A DNA stretch of 64,000 bases from the NCBI GenBank assembly GCA_037444025.1, contig JBBINE010000005.1, positions 1 through 64,000 of the forward strand, given 5' to 3'. The DNA comes from JBBINE01 sp037444025. Its GTDB lineage: Bacteria; Patescibacteriota; Minisyncoccia; UBA6257; HR35. Positions 27,933 through 37,326 of the stretch are shown here, in pieces (position 1 is the stretch's first letter; each line of letters opens with the position of its first letter). The notes below the pieces were generated by a model. The model was not told where the DNA came from. It did no database searches and saw only the letters and a program-made list of their open reading frames with translations. Position numbers and translations under genes: made by a program.

Positions 27933-29372
27933 TTAAATTTTGTTAATTGCTTTTTCAATCAACTCAATTGTTTTTACTTTGCCTAAAATTTCTGCTAGTT
28001 CTTGGGGTGGAGGAGAATTTTCTTTTCCAGATAAAGCAACTCTTAGTGGCCAATAATATTCACCTTTATCATCAAAATAAAGATGGTCAATAACTTCTTT
28101 TATTTTAAGAGAAAAAAAATTGTTTTCAGGAATTTTTTCTAGTTCTTTTTTTATTCTTTCTAAGTTAAGTTTTATCTTGTCTAAATCAATATTTTTCCAC
28201 ATAAGAAGATCTTTATCATAGTCAAATTTTTTAAAGAAAAAATCGACTGTGGTTAAGAGATCGTTTAAAGTAGTAGCTCTTTCTTTTCCCAAGTCAATTA
28301 TTTTTAAGATTTTTTCTTGAGAGTAAAGAACTTCATTGTTTGCTCTAAAATAATCTTTTTCCCACTGTCCCCAAGGAGAAAAATCTAACATTTGAATTAA
28401 ATCTTGACTATTTTTTCTTCTCAGGTAATAACGGTTGAAAAAATATAATTTACTATTGTTAAAAATAGCTGGCGACTTATTAATTCGTTCTAAGCTGAAA
28501 CTAGCTATCATTTCCTCAAGAGAGATAATTTCTTTATCTGTTTTGGGATGCCATCCTAGCAGAGCAACAAAATTTAAAATAGCTTCAGGCAAAAATCCTT
28601 CTTTTCGATAATCATCTATACTTTTAGCTCCTTGCCTTTTAGATAGTTTTGATCTTTCTGGTCCTAAAACTAGAGGCAAATGAACAAAAATAGGTTCTGT
28701 CCATTCTAAATACTTATAGATTAAAATTTGTTTAGGGGTGGTGGAAACAAACTCTTCTCCTCTTAAAACATGGGTAATTCCTTGATAGTGATCGTCTACT
28801 GTGTTAGCTAATACGTAAAGAGGCTCTTTTTCGTTTTTAGCAATTATAAAATCTCCCACTTTTTTAAAATCGTATTTAATTTCTCCTCTCAAATAATCTT
28901 TAAAAGTTATAATTTTATCAGGAACTTTTAATCTAACAACATAAGGTGTCCGTTTATTTAATTTTTCTTCAATTTCTTTAGGTTCTAAATTTTTACATGT
29001 ACCTGGATAGACAGGAAGTTGTCCTCTAGTTAATGATTCTTGACGACGGAGATCTATTTCTTCTTTAGAACAAAAACAGAGATAAGCTAAATTTTTGTTT
29101 ATTAGTTCTTTTATTACTTTTTGATAAAGGTCTATTCTTTCGCTTTGCCTTACAGGACCTTCATCCCATGAAATTCCTAACCAATTTAAAGATTCAATAA
29201 TATCATCTTCAAATTCTTTCTTTGATCTTTCTTTATCAGTATCTTCGATTCTTAAAATAAAGACTCCTCGTTGTGATTTAGCCAAAAGATAATTAAAAAG
29301 AGCAGTTCTGGCACCTCCTAAATGAAGTTTGCCAGTTGGAGAGGGAGCAAATCTAACTCTCACAGAGCTCAT
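27933..29372 (-). CDS. gltX: glutamyl-tRNA synthetase
   Basis: A class I synthetase of 479 residues. The HIGH-type motif is HLGG at 17-20 within APSPTGKLHLGG, and the KMSKS loop is KLSKR at 242-246. The C-terminal helical anticodon-binding domain is present. In bacteria without GlnRS it also mischarges tRNA-Gln for GatCAB; whether that applies here cannot be seen in the window. Confidence 0.96.
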   Translation of the reverse strand: MSSVRVRFAPSPTGKLHLGGARTALFNYLLAKSQRGVFILRIEDTDKERSKKEFEDDIIESLNWLGISWDEGPVRQSERIDLYQKVIKELINKNLAYLCFCSKEEIDLRRQESLTRGQLPVYPGTCKNLEPKEIEEKLNKRTPYVVRLKVPDKIITFKDYLRGEIKYDFKKVGDFIIAKNEKEPLYVLANTVDDHYQGITHVLRGEEFVSTTPKQILIYKYLEWTEPIFVHLPLVLGPERSKLSKRQGAKSIDDYRKEGFLPEAILNFVALLGWHPKTDKEIISLEEMIASFSLERINKSPAIFNNSKLYFFNRYYLRRKNSQDLIQMLDFSPWGQWEKDYFRANNEVLYSQEKILKIIDLGKERATTLNDLLTTVDFFFKKFDYDKDLLMWKNIDLDKIKLNLERIKKELEKIPENNFFSLKIKEVIDHLYFDDKGEYYWPLRVALSGKENSPPPQELAEILGKVKTIELIEKAINKI

Positions 29373-29389
29373 TTTATTAAATTATAACA

Positions 29390-30685
29390 TCAAATTTTGT
29401 TTTCAGATACGTTTAATGAAGGTATTAAAGTAGGGTCAGTAGGTAAGATAACTTTTACTTCTGTGCCTTTATCTTCTTCTGAAGATATTTCTATTTTTCC
29501 TCCGTGATTTTCGATAATTTTCTTAGCGTTAACTAAGCCTATACCAAAACCAGCAGCTTCTATATTTTTTGCTTTTGTACCACGATAATATTTTTTAAAT
29601 AAGTTAGATATTTCTTCTTTACTCATTCCTATACCTGTATCTTTTATTTTGATAATCATATAAGGTCTATTTGGCATTTTATCAATGTCTATAATGACAT
29701 TTCCGTTTTCTTTGTTATAAATAATGCTATTTTCTATTAAAGAAAACAAAGCTACGGTAATAAGATTAGGATCAGCAGGTATATTGGTTTTGGGTGGTAC
29801 TTTAACTTCTACTTTTATTTTTTTTGATTCAATCTTAATTTTAAGTAAATTAAGAATAAAAAGTATTCTTTCTTCAATATCAACTTCTTTTATTTTTAAG
29901 TGAATAACAGCATCTTCTTTTTGTATAGGAGAAATAAGAGAAAGGGTGAGAATATTTAAGTTATCTATTATCTTTAAAGCATCTTCTAATAAAGTTTTGT
30001 TTTCTTCATTTAGTGCTTTTTTATCAATAGCTTCTAATTGCCATCTAAGTTCGTTTAGTGGAGTTAAAAGATTATGGCTTGCTAATTGAATAAATTCTAA
30101 TTTTTTTTCGTTTTCCAAGATATCTTCTGTTTTATCAATAGCTATTCTTAGATTATATTTTTTATCCAATTCGATAGGAAGATAGGTAATTAAAAGATAT
30201 TTGGTACTAGGAGAAGAAAATTTAACGCTAATTGTTTCTGGTTGTTGACTAATTATTTTTAGTTCTTCTCCCTCAAGAAAAGGAAAAAAAATATTAGCTA
30301 ATATTTCATACTCTTTATTCTTTATTTGCCATTCTTTAACTGTTAAACCTACCAATGATTCTTTTTTTATTTTGACCAAAGAAGCAAACGATTGATTTAC
30401 AAAAACTATCTTTTTTTCGTCATCGTAGATAACAATCGCTTCTTTAAGTACGTCTAAAAGATTTTGAACTAAATAAAAGAAAGATGTTTTTTCTTCTTTA
30501 GGTTTTATTTTTATTATTTTGTAAACAAAATAAATTCCTAAAGCAGTAAATATTAAAGAAATAAAAATTAAAACTTTAATTAAATTAAAATCCCTTAAAA
30601 GTAAAGCTAAAAACAAAACAATTACTACTATAAAGAAAAGAGCAAAGATTATTTTATCTATTTTTTTTTCTAAGGAAAAATTCAT
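29390..30685 (-). CDS. PAS-domain sensor histidine kinase
   Basis: A 431-residue membrane kinase. Two TM helices (about 11-30 and 36-56) come first, then a PAS domain (about 72-190) and the HisKA helix with the phospho-accepting H204 in ASHNLLTP. The HATPase domain shows an N-box (ENSIIYNKENG), G1 DTGIGMS and G2 GFGIGL. No response regulator adjoins it, so the partner is unknown. The start overlaps the polA end by 4 bases. There is no extracellular sensor domain, so the signal is probably sensed inside the cell or in the membrane. Confidence 0.9.
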   Translation of the reverse strand: MNFSLEKKIDKIIFALFFIVVIVLFLALLLRDFNLIKVLIFISLIFTALGIYFVYKIIKIKPKEEKTSFFYLVQNLLDVLKEAIVIYDDEKKIVFVNQSFASLVKIKKESLVGLTVKEWQIKNKEYEILANIFFPFLEGEELKIISQQPETISVKFSSPSTKYLLITYLPIELDKKYNLRIAIDKTEDILENEKKLEFIQLASHNLLTPLNELRWQLEAIDKKALNEENKTLLEDALKIIDNLNILTLSLISPIQKEDAVIHLKIKEVDIEERILFILNLLKIKIESKKIKVEVKVPPKTNIPADPNLITVALFSLIENSIIYNKENGNVIIDIDKMPNRPYMIIKIKDTGIGMSKEEISNLFKKYYRGTKAKNIEAAGFGIGLVNAKKIIENHGGKIEISSEEDKGTEVKVILPTDPTLIPSLNVSENKI

Positions 30686-33270
30686 TTTTCTAAGTCTCTA
30701 AGATTTTTGCCTTCTTTAATAGTGACTTCCAGTGGAACTTTCAAGGGATAAATTTTTTCCATTACTTCTTTTATTATAACTTTAAATTTTTCGCTAATTT
30801 CTTGGTTCACCTCAAAAATTAACTCATCGTGAATCGGTAAAAGCATAAAAGCTTTTCCGTAAAAATTAGTATATATTTGATCGTCAATCGCGATCATAGC
30901 TTTTTTAAACAAATCTGAAGCTAATGATTGAATAGGAAAATTTACCGCTAATCTTTCAGCTGTTGCTTTTTCTCGATAAGATTGATAGTTTATTTCGGGG
31001 AGAAATCTTTTGCGACCAAAAAGATTTTCGCTTAAGCCATAAATTTTTGCTTTGTTTATAGCTTCTTCTTGATACTTTCTAATCGAAGGATAAAAGTAAA
31101 AGAATTTATTTATTAAATTTTGAGCTTCAGAAACAGAAATTCCTAATTTTTCAGCTATACTTCTAGCTGAACTTCCATAAACAATGCTAAAATTGATAAT
31201 TTTAGCTTTTTTTCTGTTTTCTGGAGAATCAGATCCAAAAATCAATTTAGCTGTTTGAGAATGAATATCTATTTTTTGCCAAAAAGAACTTATTAAATTC
31301 TCATCATTACTAAGATGAGCCAAGATTCTTAGTTCTATTTGGGAATAATCAGCACTAATAAAAATAAATTTATTTTCAGGAATAAAAACACTTCTTAGAT
31401 GATCGGCTAAATGTGAGAGTAAGGGAATATTTTGAAGGTTAGGTTTCTCCGAAGAAATTCTTCCTGTTACTGTTCCTGTTTGTTCAAAAATAGTATGAAT
31501 TTTTTGGGTTTCTGGTAAATAATTTTTCAGAAAATTTTCTGCATAAGTATTTAAAAATTTGTTAATTTTTCTAAAATTTAAAATTAAGGGAATAAGCGGA
31601 TGAGTTTCTTTAATTTTAATTAAATCTTCTTCTCGAGTAGAAATTTCTCCCTTAGAAGTTTTGCTCAGATGTTTTGTGTTTATTTTTAATCGTTGAAACA
31701 AAACTTCACGTAGTTGTTTTGTTGATAAGGGATTAAAAGAAAAACCAACTGTATTATTTATTTCTTTAAGTATTTTACCTTTTTGAACTTTGAGAATTTC
31801 TTTAAAGCTATTTAATTCCTGGATGTTGACTTTTATGCCTCTTAGTTCCATGCGAGCAAGAACAGGTATTAAGGGTAAATCAATTTCTAAATAAAGAGAT
31901 AAAAGATCTTCTTTTTGTAGTTTTTCTAATAAACGAAAACATGTTTCTAAAACAAGATAATTTAAATAAAATTTATTTATCTGTGGATTCTCCCAAAGGA
32001 TAATTGATTCTAAGGAAGGATTACCTTTTTGTGGATTTAATAGCCAAAAGATGATTTTAACGTCATAGATACTTTGTGGAATTGAAGAAGTTATTGCTGA
32101 TTGTTGTTTATTTTTTAAAATGTTCTTTTCTTTATCAAAATAAAAACTTTTTTTGGCTAATTCTTTAAATGCGCTTTTTAGATTATAAGTAAAAATAGGT
32201 TCAGGAATTTTTAGTATTTCTTCTAAATAAATTAGATCAATTGTTTTATTTTTTTTCTCTTGATCAATTATTTTTATCTTAGTGTTATCAAGCAAGAAAA
32301 AGAAAGGAGGCTTAATTTCTTTGAGAGAATTAATTTCTATTTCTTGAGTAGTAAAGAGATCGTTTTGTTTAGATAGAAAATTGATATTTTTATTTCCGAA
32401 AGATGATAATTTTTCATCTTCATTTTTGAGGCGATTAATTAAACTTTTAAAGTTAAATTCTTGGAAAACCTTTAATAAATGTTCCTTTTGATATCCTCTA
32501 TAGGGGCTAAGGATTTGTTCCTCAATTTCAATATCTGTTTTAAGCGTTATTAAATTTTTATTAAAAACCAATTTTTCTTCGTTTTCTAGTATAGCCTGAG
32601 ATATTTTTGCTTCAACTTTTCCTGCTTTACAGGCTTTGATTAGTGTTTCTATGTCATGAAAAGTATTTAACAGAGAACTAGCTGTTTTAGGTCCAATACC
32701 TTTAATGCCGATAATATTATCACTTTGGTCTCCAATTAATGATTTGTAGTCAGGTATTTGCTTAGGTAAGATATTAAATTTTTCTTTAACTAGCTGACTA
32801 TCATAAAGAATAGTCTCACTGATACCTTTTTTCATTGTTAAAACTTTTGTTTTTTGATCAACCAGCTGTAGGGTATCTAAATCACCAGTAAGAATAATTT
32901 TTTCTTCTTTTTCCATTTTTTTAACCAAGGTAGCTATAATATCATCAGCCTCAAATCCTGGTTTTTCAATGGTGGGGATATTAAAAGCGAAAAATATTTT
33001 TTTAGAAAGAGAAATTTGAATTTTTAGATCTTCGGATGTGGGTGGACGTGTAGCTTTGTATTCCTTAAAAATTTGATGTCTTAAGGTAGGGAGAGGTAAA
33101 TCGTAGGCAGCAAAAATATAATCTGGTTTTTCTGAAGGGATTAACTTTAATAAAATATTTGATAAACCATAAAGAACTTGAACTGGTCTTTTTTGCTTAT
33201 CTTCAAGATGGGGTAAAGCATGATAGAGTCTATGAATTAAAGCGTTAGCGTCAATAAGAAGAACTTTCAT
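30682..33270 (-). CDS. polA: DNA polymerase I
   Basis: An 862-residue repair and Okazaki-fragment polymerase. The 5' nuclease domain (about 1-290) keeps its acidic metal ligands (LIDANAL, GFEADDIIA, TGDLDTLQL, LIGDQSDN). The polymerase domain has motif A with D641 (ADYSQIELR) and motif C with D815-E816 (HDEL). The central proofreading domain has lost the expected D-x-E (reads LLDNTKI) and the NLKFD-type aspartate (reads NLKSAFK), so 3'-5' exonuclease activity is probably absent, as in Taq polymerase. Confidence 0.95.
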   Translation of the reverse strand: MKVLLIDANALIHRLYHALPHLEDKQKRPVQVLYGLSNILLKLIPSEKPDYIFAAYDLPLPTLRHQIFKEYKATRPPTSEDLKIQISLSKKIFFAFNIPTIEKPGFEADDIIATLVKKMEKEEKIILTGDLDTLQLVDQKTKVLTMKKGISETILYDSQLVKEKFNILPKQIPDYKSLIGDQSDNIIGIKGIGPKTASSLLNTFHDIETLIKACKAGKVEAKISQAILENEEKLVFNKNLITLKTDIEIEEQILSPYRGYQKEHLLKVFQEFNFKSLINRLKNEDEKLSSFGNKNINFLSKQNDLFTTQEIEINSLKEIKPPFFFLLDNTKIKIIDQEKKNKTIDLIYLEEILKIPEPIFTYNLKSAFKELAKKSFYFDKEKNILKNKQQSAITSSIPQSIYDVKIIFWLLNPQKGNPSLESIILWENPQINKFYLNYLVLETCFRLLEKLQKEDLLSLYLEIDLPLIPVLARMELRGIKVNIQELNSFKEILKVQKGKILKEINNTVGFSFNPLSTKQLREVLFQRLKINTKHLSKTSKGEISTREEDLIKIKETHPLIPLILNFRKINKFLNTYAENFLKNYLPETQKIHTIFEQTGTVTGRISSEKPNLQNIPLLSHLADHLRSVFIPENKFIFISADYSQIELRILAHLSNDENLISSFWQKIDIHSQTAKLIFGSDSPENRKKAKIINFSIVYGSSARSIAEKLGISVSEAQNLINKFFYFYPSIRKYQEEAINKAKIYGLSENLFGRKRFLPEINYQSYREKATAERLAVNFPIQSLASDLFKKAMIAIDDQIYTNFYGKAFMLLPIHDELIFEVNQEISEKFKVIIKEVMEKIYPLKVPLEVTIKEGKNLRDLEK

Positions 33271-33282
33271 AGATTATCAAAT

Positions 33283-33678
33283 TTAGTTAAGTTTTAACAA
33301 ATATTTTCGACGATTTTTGTTTTTAGTAAAAATTATCTCGATAAATCTTTTATTTTTAGAAATTAAAAAATCTTTAATTTTTTCTCCCCATTCAATAAAA
33401 AAATAATTATTTTTTCTTTTTAATTCTTTCTCTAGCCCAACTTTTAAAATATCTTCAATGTTAATACGGTAAAGATCTATATGGTTTAAATAATATTTTT
33501 TTTGGTTGAAAATAAAATCATATTTTTGCCAAATAACAAAAGTAGGACTTGATATTTCTTCTTTGATTTTTAGTTTTTTAGCAATCTTTTTAACCATAGT
33601 AGTTTTGCCTACACCAAGTCTACCTTCTAGAAGGAAAATTTTATATTCCTTCATAAGTTTAAAAACTTTTTCTACCAT
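33283..33678 (-). CDS. tsaE: tRNA threonylcarbamoyladenosine biosynthesis ATPase TsaE
   Basis: A 131-residue P-loop protein required with TsaB and TsaD for t6A37 modification of ANN-decoding tRNAs. The P-loop GRLGVGKTT lies at 19-27. The family motif SSPTFVIWQKY follows near residue 43, and HIDLYR and EWGEKI appear further on. It lies 12 bases before polA on the same strand. Confidence 0.92.
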   Translation of the reverse strand: MVEKVFKLMKEYKIFLLEGRLGVGKTTMVKKIAKKLKIKEEISSPTFVIWQKYDFIFNQKKYYLNHIDLYRINIEDILKVGLEKELKRKNNYFFIEWGEKIKDFLISKNKRFIEIIFTKNKNRRKYLLKLN

Positions 33679-33701
33679 ACTTAATTTAAATTATAAATTT
33701 A

Positions 33702-33734
33702 AAACCCCCTTGTAAATGATACAAGGGGGTTTTA
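33702..33734. terminator. bidirectional intrinsic terminator
   Basis: AAACCCCCTTGTA (33702-33714) pairs with TACAAGGGGGTTT (about 33720-33732) around a short loop, with T-runs on the plus side and complementary A-runs on the other. It separates tsaE from the acidic-protein gene, both on the minus strand. Confidence 0.8.
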
Positions 33735-33759
33735 GGATGGGCTAATTTAATATACCTTT

Positions 33760-33942
33760 TTACTCCTCTTCTGTCCAATCAGAGTCATCTTCCTCTTCTA
33801 TCCAATCAGATTCATCTCCTTCTTCTTCCTCTTCTGTCCAATCAGAGTCTTCTTCTGACCAATTAGAATTTTCTTCTCCTTCCTCTAAGCCAAGTTCTTC
33901 TAATTCTTCTTCTTGTTCAGAAACAATTTTTAAGCTACTCAT
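33760..33942 (-). CDS. small, highly acidic tryptophan-repeat protein (60 aa)
   Basis: A 60-residue protein in which about half the residues are Asp or Glu. After a short start (MSSLKIVSEQ) the unit S-D-W-T/I-E-E recurs four times, near residues 27, 33, 45 and 54, always with W between acidic residues. There is no TM segment or cysteine. It is followed by a strong terminator and preceded by the YebC-family gene on the same strand. No function is recognised; DNA mimicry or binding to a basic partner are only possibilities. Confidence 0.6.
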   Translation of the reverse strand: MSSLKIVSEQEEELEELGLEEGEENSNWSEEDSDWTEEEEEGDESDWIEEEDDSDWTEEE

Positions 33943-33975
33943 TTATTTTTTTTGTCTAAATCGCGACCTTTGGTT

Positions 33976-34683
33976 TTATTTTCTTATTCTATTATTTTCT
34001 ATTATTATATTAGTAAAAACATCATCAACATCGTCAAGATCTAAAAGATCCTCTAACAAATTATTAGCTTTTTCATTTTTAGCTTTTACCGTATTAATAG
34101 GCCTAAAATCTATATAAAATTCTTTTAAATTTACCTTATTTGTTTCTAAATTCTTTTTTAACTCATTTAAATTATTTACATTTGTAATTAACAAAATATC
34201 CCCATTTTTCTCTTCTAGATTCTCTATTAAATTTAAAAAGTTTAAAGCATTTTCTTGATCCTTTTTGTCTATCACTACCACACCTTTTTCTTCGAAATTC
34301 CATCTAACTGATCCCGGTGCTGCTAGCTTAGCTTCATATCTGTTGATAATATGCTTTATTTCTCCCAAAACTCTATTTTTGTTATCGGTTATAACCTTGA
34401 TAAGAATCTGTATTTCTCCTAAGTAAGCTTCATAAAAAACTTCTTCTAAATTATCTTCTTTTTTGCTTCCTTTCTGGATAGCTTTTTCAATATTTTCTTG
34501 AGGGACTTTTAACTCCTTTGCTCGTTCGATGGCCGATCTTAGTTTAGGATTATTTTCCGGATTATTATTTTCTCGAGCAGCAATAATAATAGCATTGATC
34601 AATTTACCGATCATTTGACTTTTTTTGGCATCAAGCTGTGCTTTCTTGTGTTTGATTTGTGACCAATGGGAATGTTTTGACAT
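33976..34683 (-). CDS. YebC/PmpR family protein
   Basis: A 235-residue protein with the family opening SKHSHWSQIKHKKAQLDAKK, then AARENNNPENNPKLRSAIERAK and the VPQENIEKAIQKGS motif. The family includes transcription regulators (PmpR) and factors that relieve ribosome stalling on proline-rich sequences; which role applies here is not visible. The domain order and length are normal. rnpB lies just upstream on the same strand. Confidence 0.93.
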   Translation of the reverse strand: MSKHSHWSQIKHKKAQLDAKKSQMIGKLINAIIIAARENNNPENNPKLRSAIERAKELKVPQENIEKAIQKGSKKEDNLEEVFYEAYLGEIQILIKVITDNKNRVLGEIKHIINRYEAKLAAPGSVRWNFEEKGVVVIDKKDQENALNFLNLIENLEEKNGDILLITNVNNLNELKKNLETNKVNLKEFYIDFRPINTVKAKNEKANNLLEDLLDLDDVDDVFTNIIIENNRIRK

Positions 34684-34717
34684 TTTGGTATCTTAAATAA
34701 GTTTTATAATTTTGTCT

Positions 34718-35123
34718 TCTAGGAAAGATATAAGCCGGATTCTGTATTATCGCTTGAACAATAAAATCAAGCGATATGCCGATCATCTATCTTACGCCTA
34801 AACTTGCGTTTAGGCTCTAGCGGTACGTCCTAATTACATAGGACACGACCTTGCACCTCGTTGTTAGAGACTAGAAAGACCAAAAGATTACTCTTTTGGC
34901 CAGAGAGATAACAGAGGAAAGATTTCCTCTATTTTCTTTCTCTTTTCACCTTTCTCTTATCCAATTAAGTCAATTGGATAAGATAGTATTGTCTCTGTTT
35001 CTAGTCTCAGGAGATTTACTCTCCTCCTTCCTTTCGAAGGTTAACTTAGGCAAAATAAATGCCACAGAGGTGTCCGGACTTTCCTCTTCAAAAATTGAAG
35101 CGATCGGTTATCTTTCCTAGAAA
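34718..35123 (-). ncRNA. rnpB: RNase P RNA
   Basis: The catalytic RNA that matures tRNA 5' ends. The 5' end CTAGGAAAGATA pairs with the 3' end TATCTTTCCTAG as helix P1. The hallmark GAGGAAAGTCCGGAC follows P1, and the 3' part contains AGATAGATGATC and ACAGAATCCGGCTTAT. Several long hairpins, such as CGCTTGA/TCAAGCG and CTTATCCAATT/AATTGGATAAG, fill the specificity domain. At about 405 bases it is a normal type A size. The protein partner gene rnpA is not seen in the window. Confidence 0.93.
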
Positions 35124-35163
35124 AGACTTTAGAAAACTCATATTTATAATAAAGTATACCATT

Positions 35164-35976
35164 TTAGTCATAAATAATCAAGTCACCCTTTTGGTCTGTT
35201 TTCCAGAAATTTATTTTTTCTCTATAAAGAAAATCTATTACTTCTTGATGAGGATGATTATAAAAATTTTTACCTACTTGGATTATAGCTAATCCAGGCC
35301 TAACCCAGTAATAAAAAGCTTTATTTAAAGAAAAACGTGATCCATGATGAGGAACGAGCAAAAAATCGCTTTTAAGATTTTGGAAATATTTTAGCTTATT
35401 TTTTAAATGAAAAGAAATCAAGCTTTCGATGGCTTCCTTTTCTATATCACCTGTAAGTAAATATGTTTTTCTTCCTATAACTTTTAAAACTAAAGAATTG
35501 TTGTTATCTTTAGAATATTTCTTTTCTGGATGGAGAACAAAAAATCTAAACTTATTGGTTGAAATTTTATCACCTCGTTTTAAAACTAATAAAGGAATTT
35601 TTTTCTTTTTGATTGTTTCTATCGTCTGGTTAAAGTTTTCATCTTTGAAATCAAGGCTACTTAGAATAATCATTCTGACTTTATACCTTTTAATAATTTC
35701 TGGTAGTGAGCCATAGTGATCCTTATCGGCATGAGAAAGAAAAAGAAGATCAATCTTTTTTTGATAAAATGGTATTGTTTTATCTAAATTCTTTAAAAGC
35801 AGAAAATTGTTTTTACCAGTATCATAGAGAAAAGCATTCTTTTTGTCTTTAATTAAAACAGCATTTCCTTGACCAATATTTAAAAAATGAACTAGCTCTC
35901 TGGAGGTTAAAAAAGTAAAAATTATTTGATAAATTAAAATATTAACTAAAACTAAGATGAAAATCAGGTAATTCAT
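35164..35976 (-). CDS. ComEC-type metallo-beta-lactamase-fold hydrolase (separate gene)
   Basis: A 270-residue protein with an N-terminal TM helix (about 3-23) and a metallo-beta-lactamase fold carrying HADKDH at 82-87, plus later TGDIE and VPHHGS motifs. This is the domain that normally forms the C-terminus of ComEC/Rec2 and is thought to degrade one DNA strand during uptake. It starts inside the preceding channel gene (35-base overlap), so the two halves are co-expressed as separate chains. Confidence 0.88.
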   Translation of the reverse strand: MNYLIFILVLVNILIYQIIFTFLTSRELVHFLNIGQGNAVLIKDKKNAFLYDTGKNNFLLLKNLDKTIPFYQKKIDLLFLSHADKDHYGSLPEIIKRYKVRMIILSSLDFKDENFNQTIETIKKKKIPLLVLKRGDKISTNKFRFFVLHPEKKYSKDNNNSLVLKVIGRKTYLLTGDIEKEAIESLISFHLKNKLKYFQNLKSDFLLVPHHGSRFSLNKAFYYWVRPGLAIIQVGKNFYNHPHQEVIDFLYREKINFWKTDQKGDLIIYD

Positions 35977-37126
35977 TTTTATACTTAAGATACAGTTGAT
36001 AAAAGATAAAAAAATATATAGTCAAGATTATTGATAAAGGAATTTTAAAATAAATTATTCCCCAGCGGGAAAATATATCTGCTGTCCAAATTATAAACTT
36101 TAATAGAGGAAAAGATAACCAACTAAACCATTTTCCTAAAGGAAAAAAGAGAAACAAATACCCCAGAGGTAGTAAAATTAACAAGACGGGGAAAATTAAT
36201 AAATTAGCTAAGAAAGATAAAATATTGAAATTGCCAAAATAATATACTACTAAAGGTAATACCAAGATTTGTGCTCCAATTATCTCACTTAAGGCCTTGA
36301 TCAAGAACCTTTTAAATTCGAACACAAAGTTTGTCTCTTGACTGTATTTTTCAAATTTCAGGCTCCTTTCAACAATAGGCGAAAGATATAAAATTCCCGT
36401 CATAGCTAAAAAAGAAAGTTGAACGCCTATATCTTTTAATAATTTGGGTGATATCACAACGAAGATTAATAAAGTTAATATAAGAATATTTCTTTTAATA
36501 ACTATTCTTCCCCATCGGTTTTTAGCTAAAATGAGAAAAAAAGCCATAATTCCTGCTCTTAAAACACTACCTTGAAAATCCATTACTAACAAAAATATAA
36601 AAATAAATAAATTGATAGTTATAAAGAGTAATAAAGGATTAAAAAAACCAACAATTTTTAAAGTTTCAAAAACTAAAGAAAGTATTATGGTTAGATTGTG
36701 GCCCGATATAGCTGTGATATGAGAAAGTCCACTTAGTGTTAGTTTATTTTTTAATTCTTGGTCTTCGAACTTACCTCCCAAAATTATTCCCTTAAGTAAA
36801 TTACCTTCTTGAAAAGTTAGATGTTCTTTTATTTTTGATTCAACAAAGAGTCGATACTTTAGGAAAAGATTTTTATCTAAAGAGACGAAAGAAAAATCAG
36901 TTTTTGTTCTTAAGGAAGAGTACCAAAAACCACTCCAGGACAAAAAAAATATTAGAATACATATTTTTATGATCTTTTTTAGAGGAGAAAAGTTTTTAAA
37001 CCAAAAAAATAAAGCAATGGGAAAGAAGAATGATAACAAAATAAATAAAATTAACGAATTTTCTTCTAACCATGAACCTAAAACAAAAGAAAGAGCTAAA
37101 ATAAAAAATAAATCAGGTATCTTCAT
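35942..37126 (-). CDS. comEC: ComEC/Rec2 channel domain (DNA uptake)
   Basis: A 394-residue polytopic membrane protein with the Competence domain: LLKGIILGGKFEDQ and LSGLSHITAISGHNLTI, followed by eight or more hydrophobic helices. It forms the inner-membrane pore for single-stranded DNA in natural transformation. The hydrolase domain that usually follows in the same chain is encoded by the overlapping downstream gene. The first 100 residues are reduced compared with full ComEC, with little room for a complete OB-fold. Confidence 0.88.
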   Translation of the reverse strand: MKIPDLFFILALSFVLGSWLEENSLILFILLSFFFPIALFFWFKNFSPLKKIIKICILIFFLSWSGFWYSSLRTKTDFSFVSLDKNLFLKYRLFVESKIKEHLTFQEGNLLKGIILGGKFEDQELKNKLTLSGLSHITAISGHNLTIILSLVFETLKIVGFFNPLLLFITINLFIFIFLLVMDFQGSVLRAGIMAFFLILAKNRWGRIVIKRNILILTLLIFVVISPKLLKDIGVQLSFLAMTGILYLSPIVERSLKFEKYSQETNFVFEFKRFLIKALSEIIGAQILVLPLVVYYFGNFNILSFLANLLIFPVLLILLPLGYLFLFFPLGKWFSWLSFPLLKFIIWTADIFSRWGIIYFKIPLSIILTIYFFIFYQLYLKYKNELPDFHLSFS

Positions 37127-37142
37127 TGAGTTTTGCTAATTT

Positions 37143-37227
37143 TGCGCGGGGGGAGACTCGAACTCCCACGGGCTTTAGGCCCACAGCCCCCTCAAGGCTG
37201 CGTGTCTACCAATTCCACCACCCGCGC
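37143..37227 (-). tRNA. tRNA-Leu(GAG)
   Basis: A class II tRNA with a long variable arm. Acceptor GCGCGGG/CCCGCGC, D arm GGTAGACACG, anticodon stem CAGCC/GGCTG with loop TTGAGGG (anticodon GAG, codon CUC/CUU), variable stem GGGCC/GCCC, T arm with TTCGAGT, discriminator A. CCA is not encoded. Confidence 0.92.
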
Positions 37228-37312
37228 TTAAAATAAAAAGAAGCATAAAAACACTTGTTTTTAGAATACAATACCTTGTTCGATGTTATGTTTTTATTAT
37301 ATGATAAAATGA

Positions 37313-37318
37313 TAAAAT
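37313..37318 (+). promoter_or_regulatory. -10 element close to the valS start
   Basis: TAAAAT ends 8 bases before the valS ATG (37327), with another TAAAAT at 37305-37310. Transcription would start at or next to the codon. No ribosome-binding site is seen. Confidence 0.35.
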
Positions 37319-37326
37319 AATAATCA

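Noticed and set aside
34896..35120. Plus-strand open frame across the RNase P RNA
   Set aside because: It coincides with rnpB, whose conserved segments explain the sequence.
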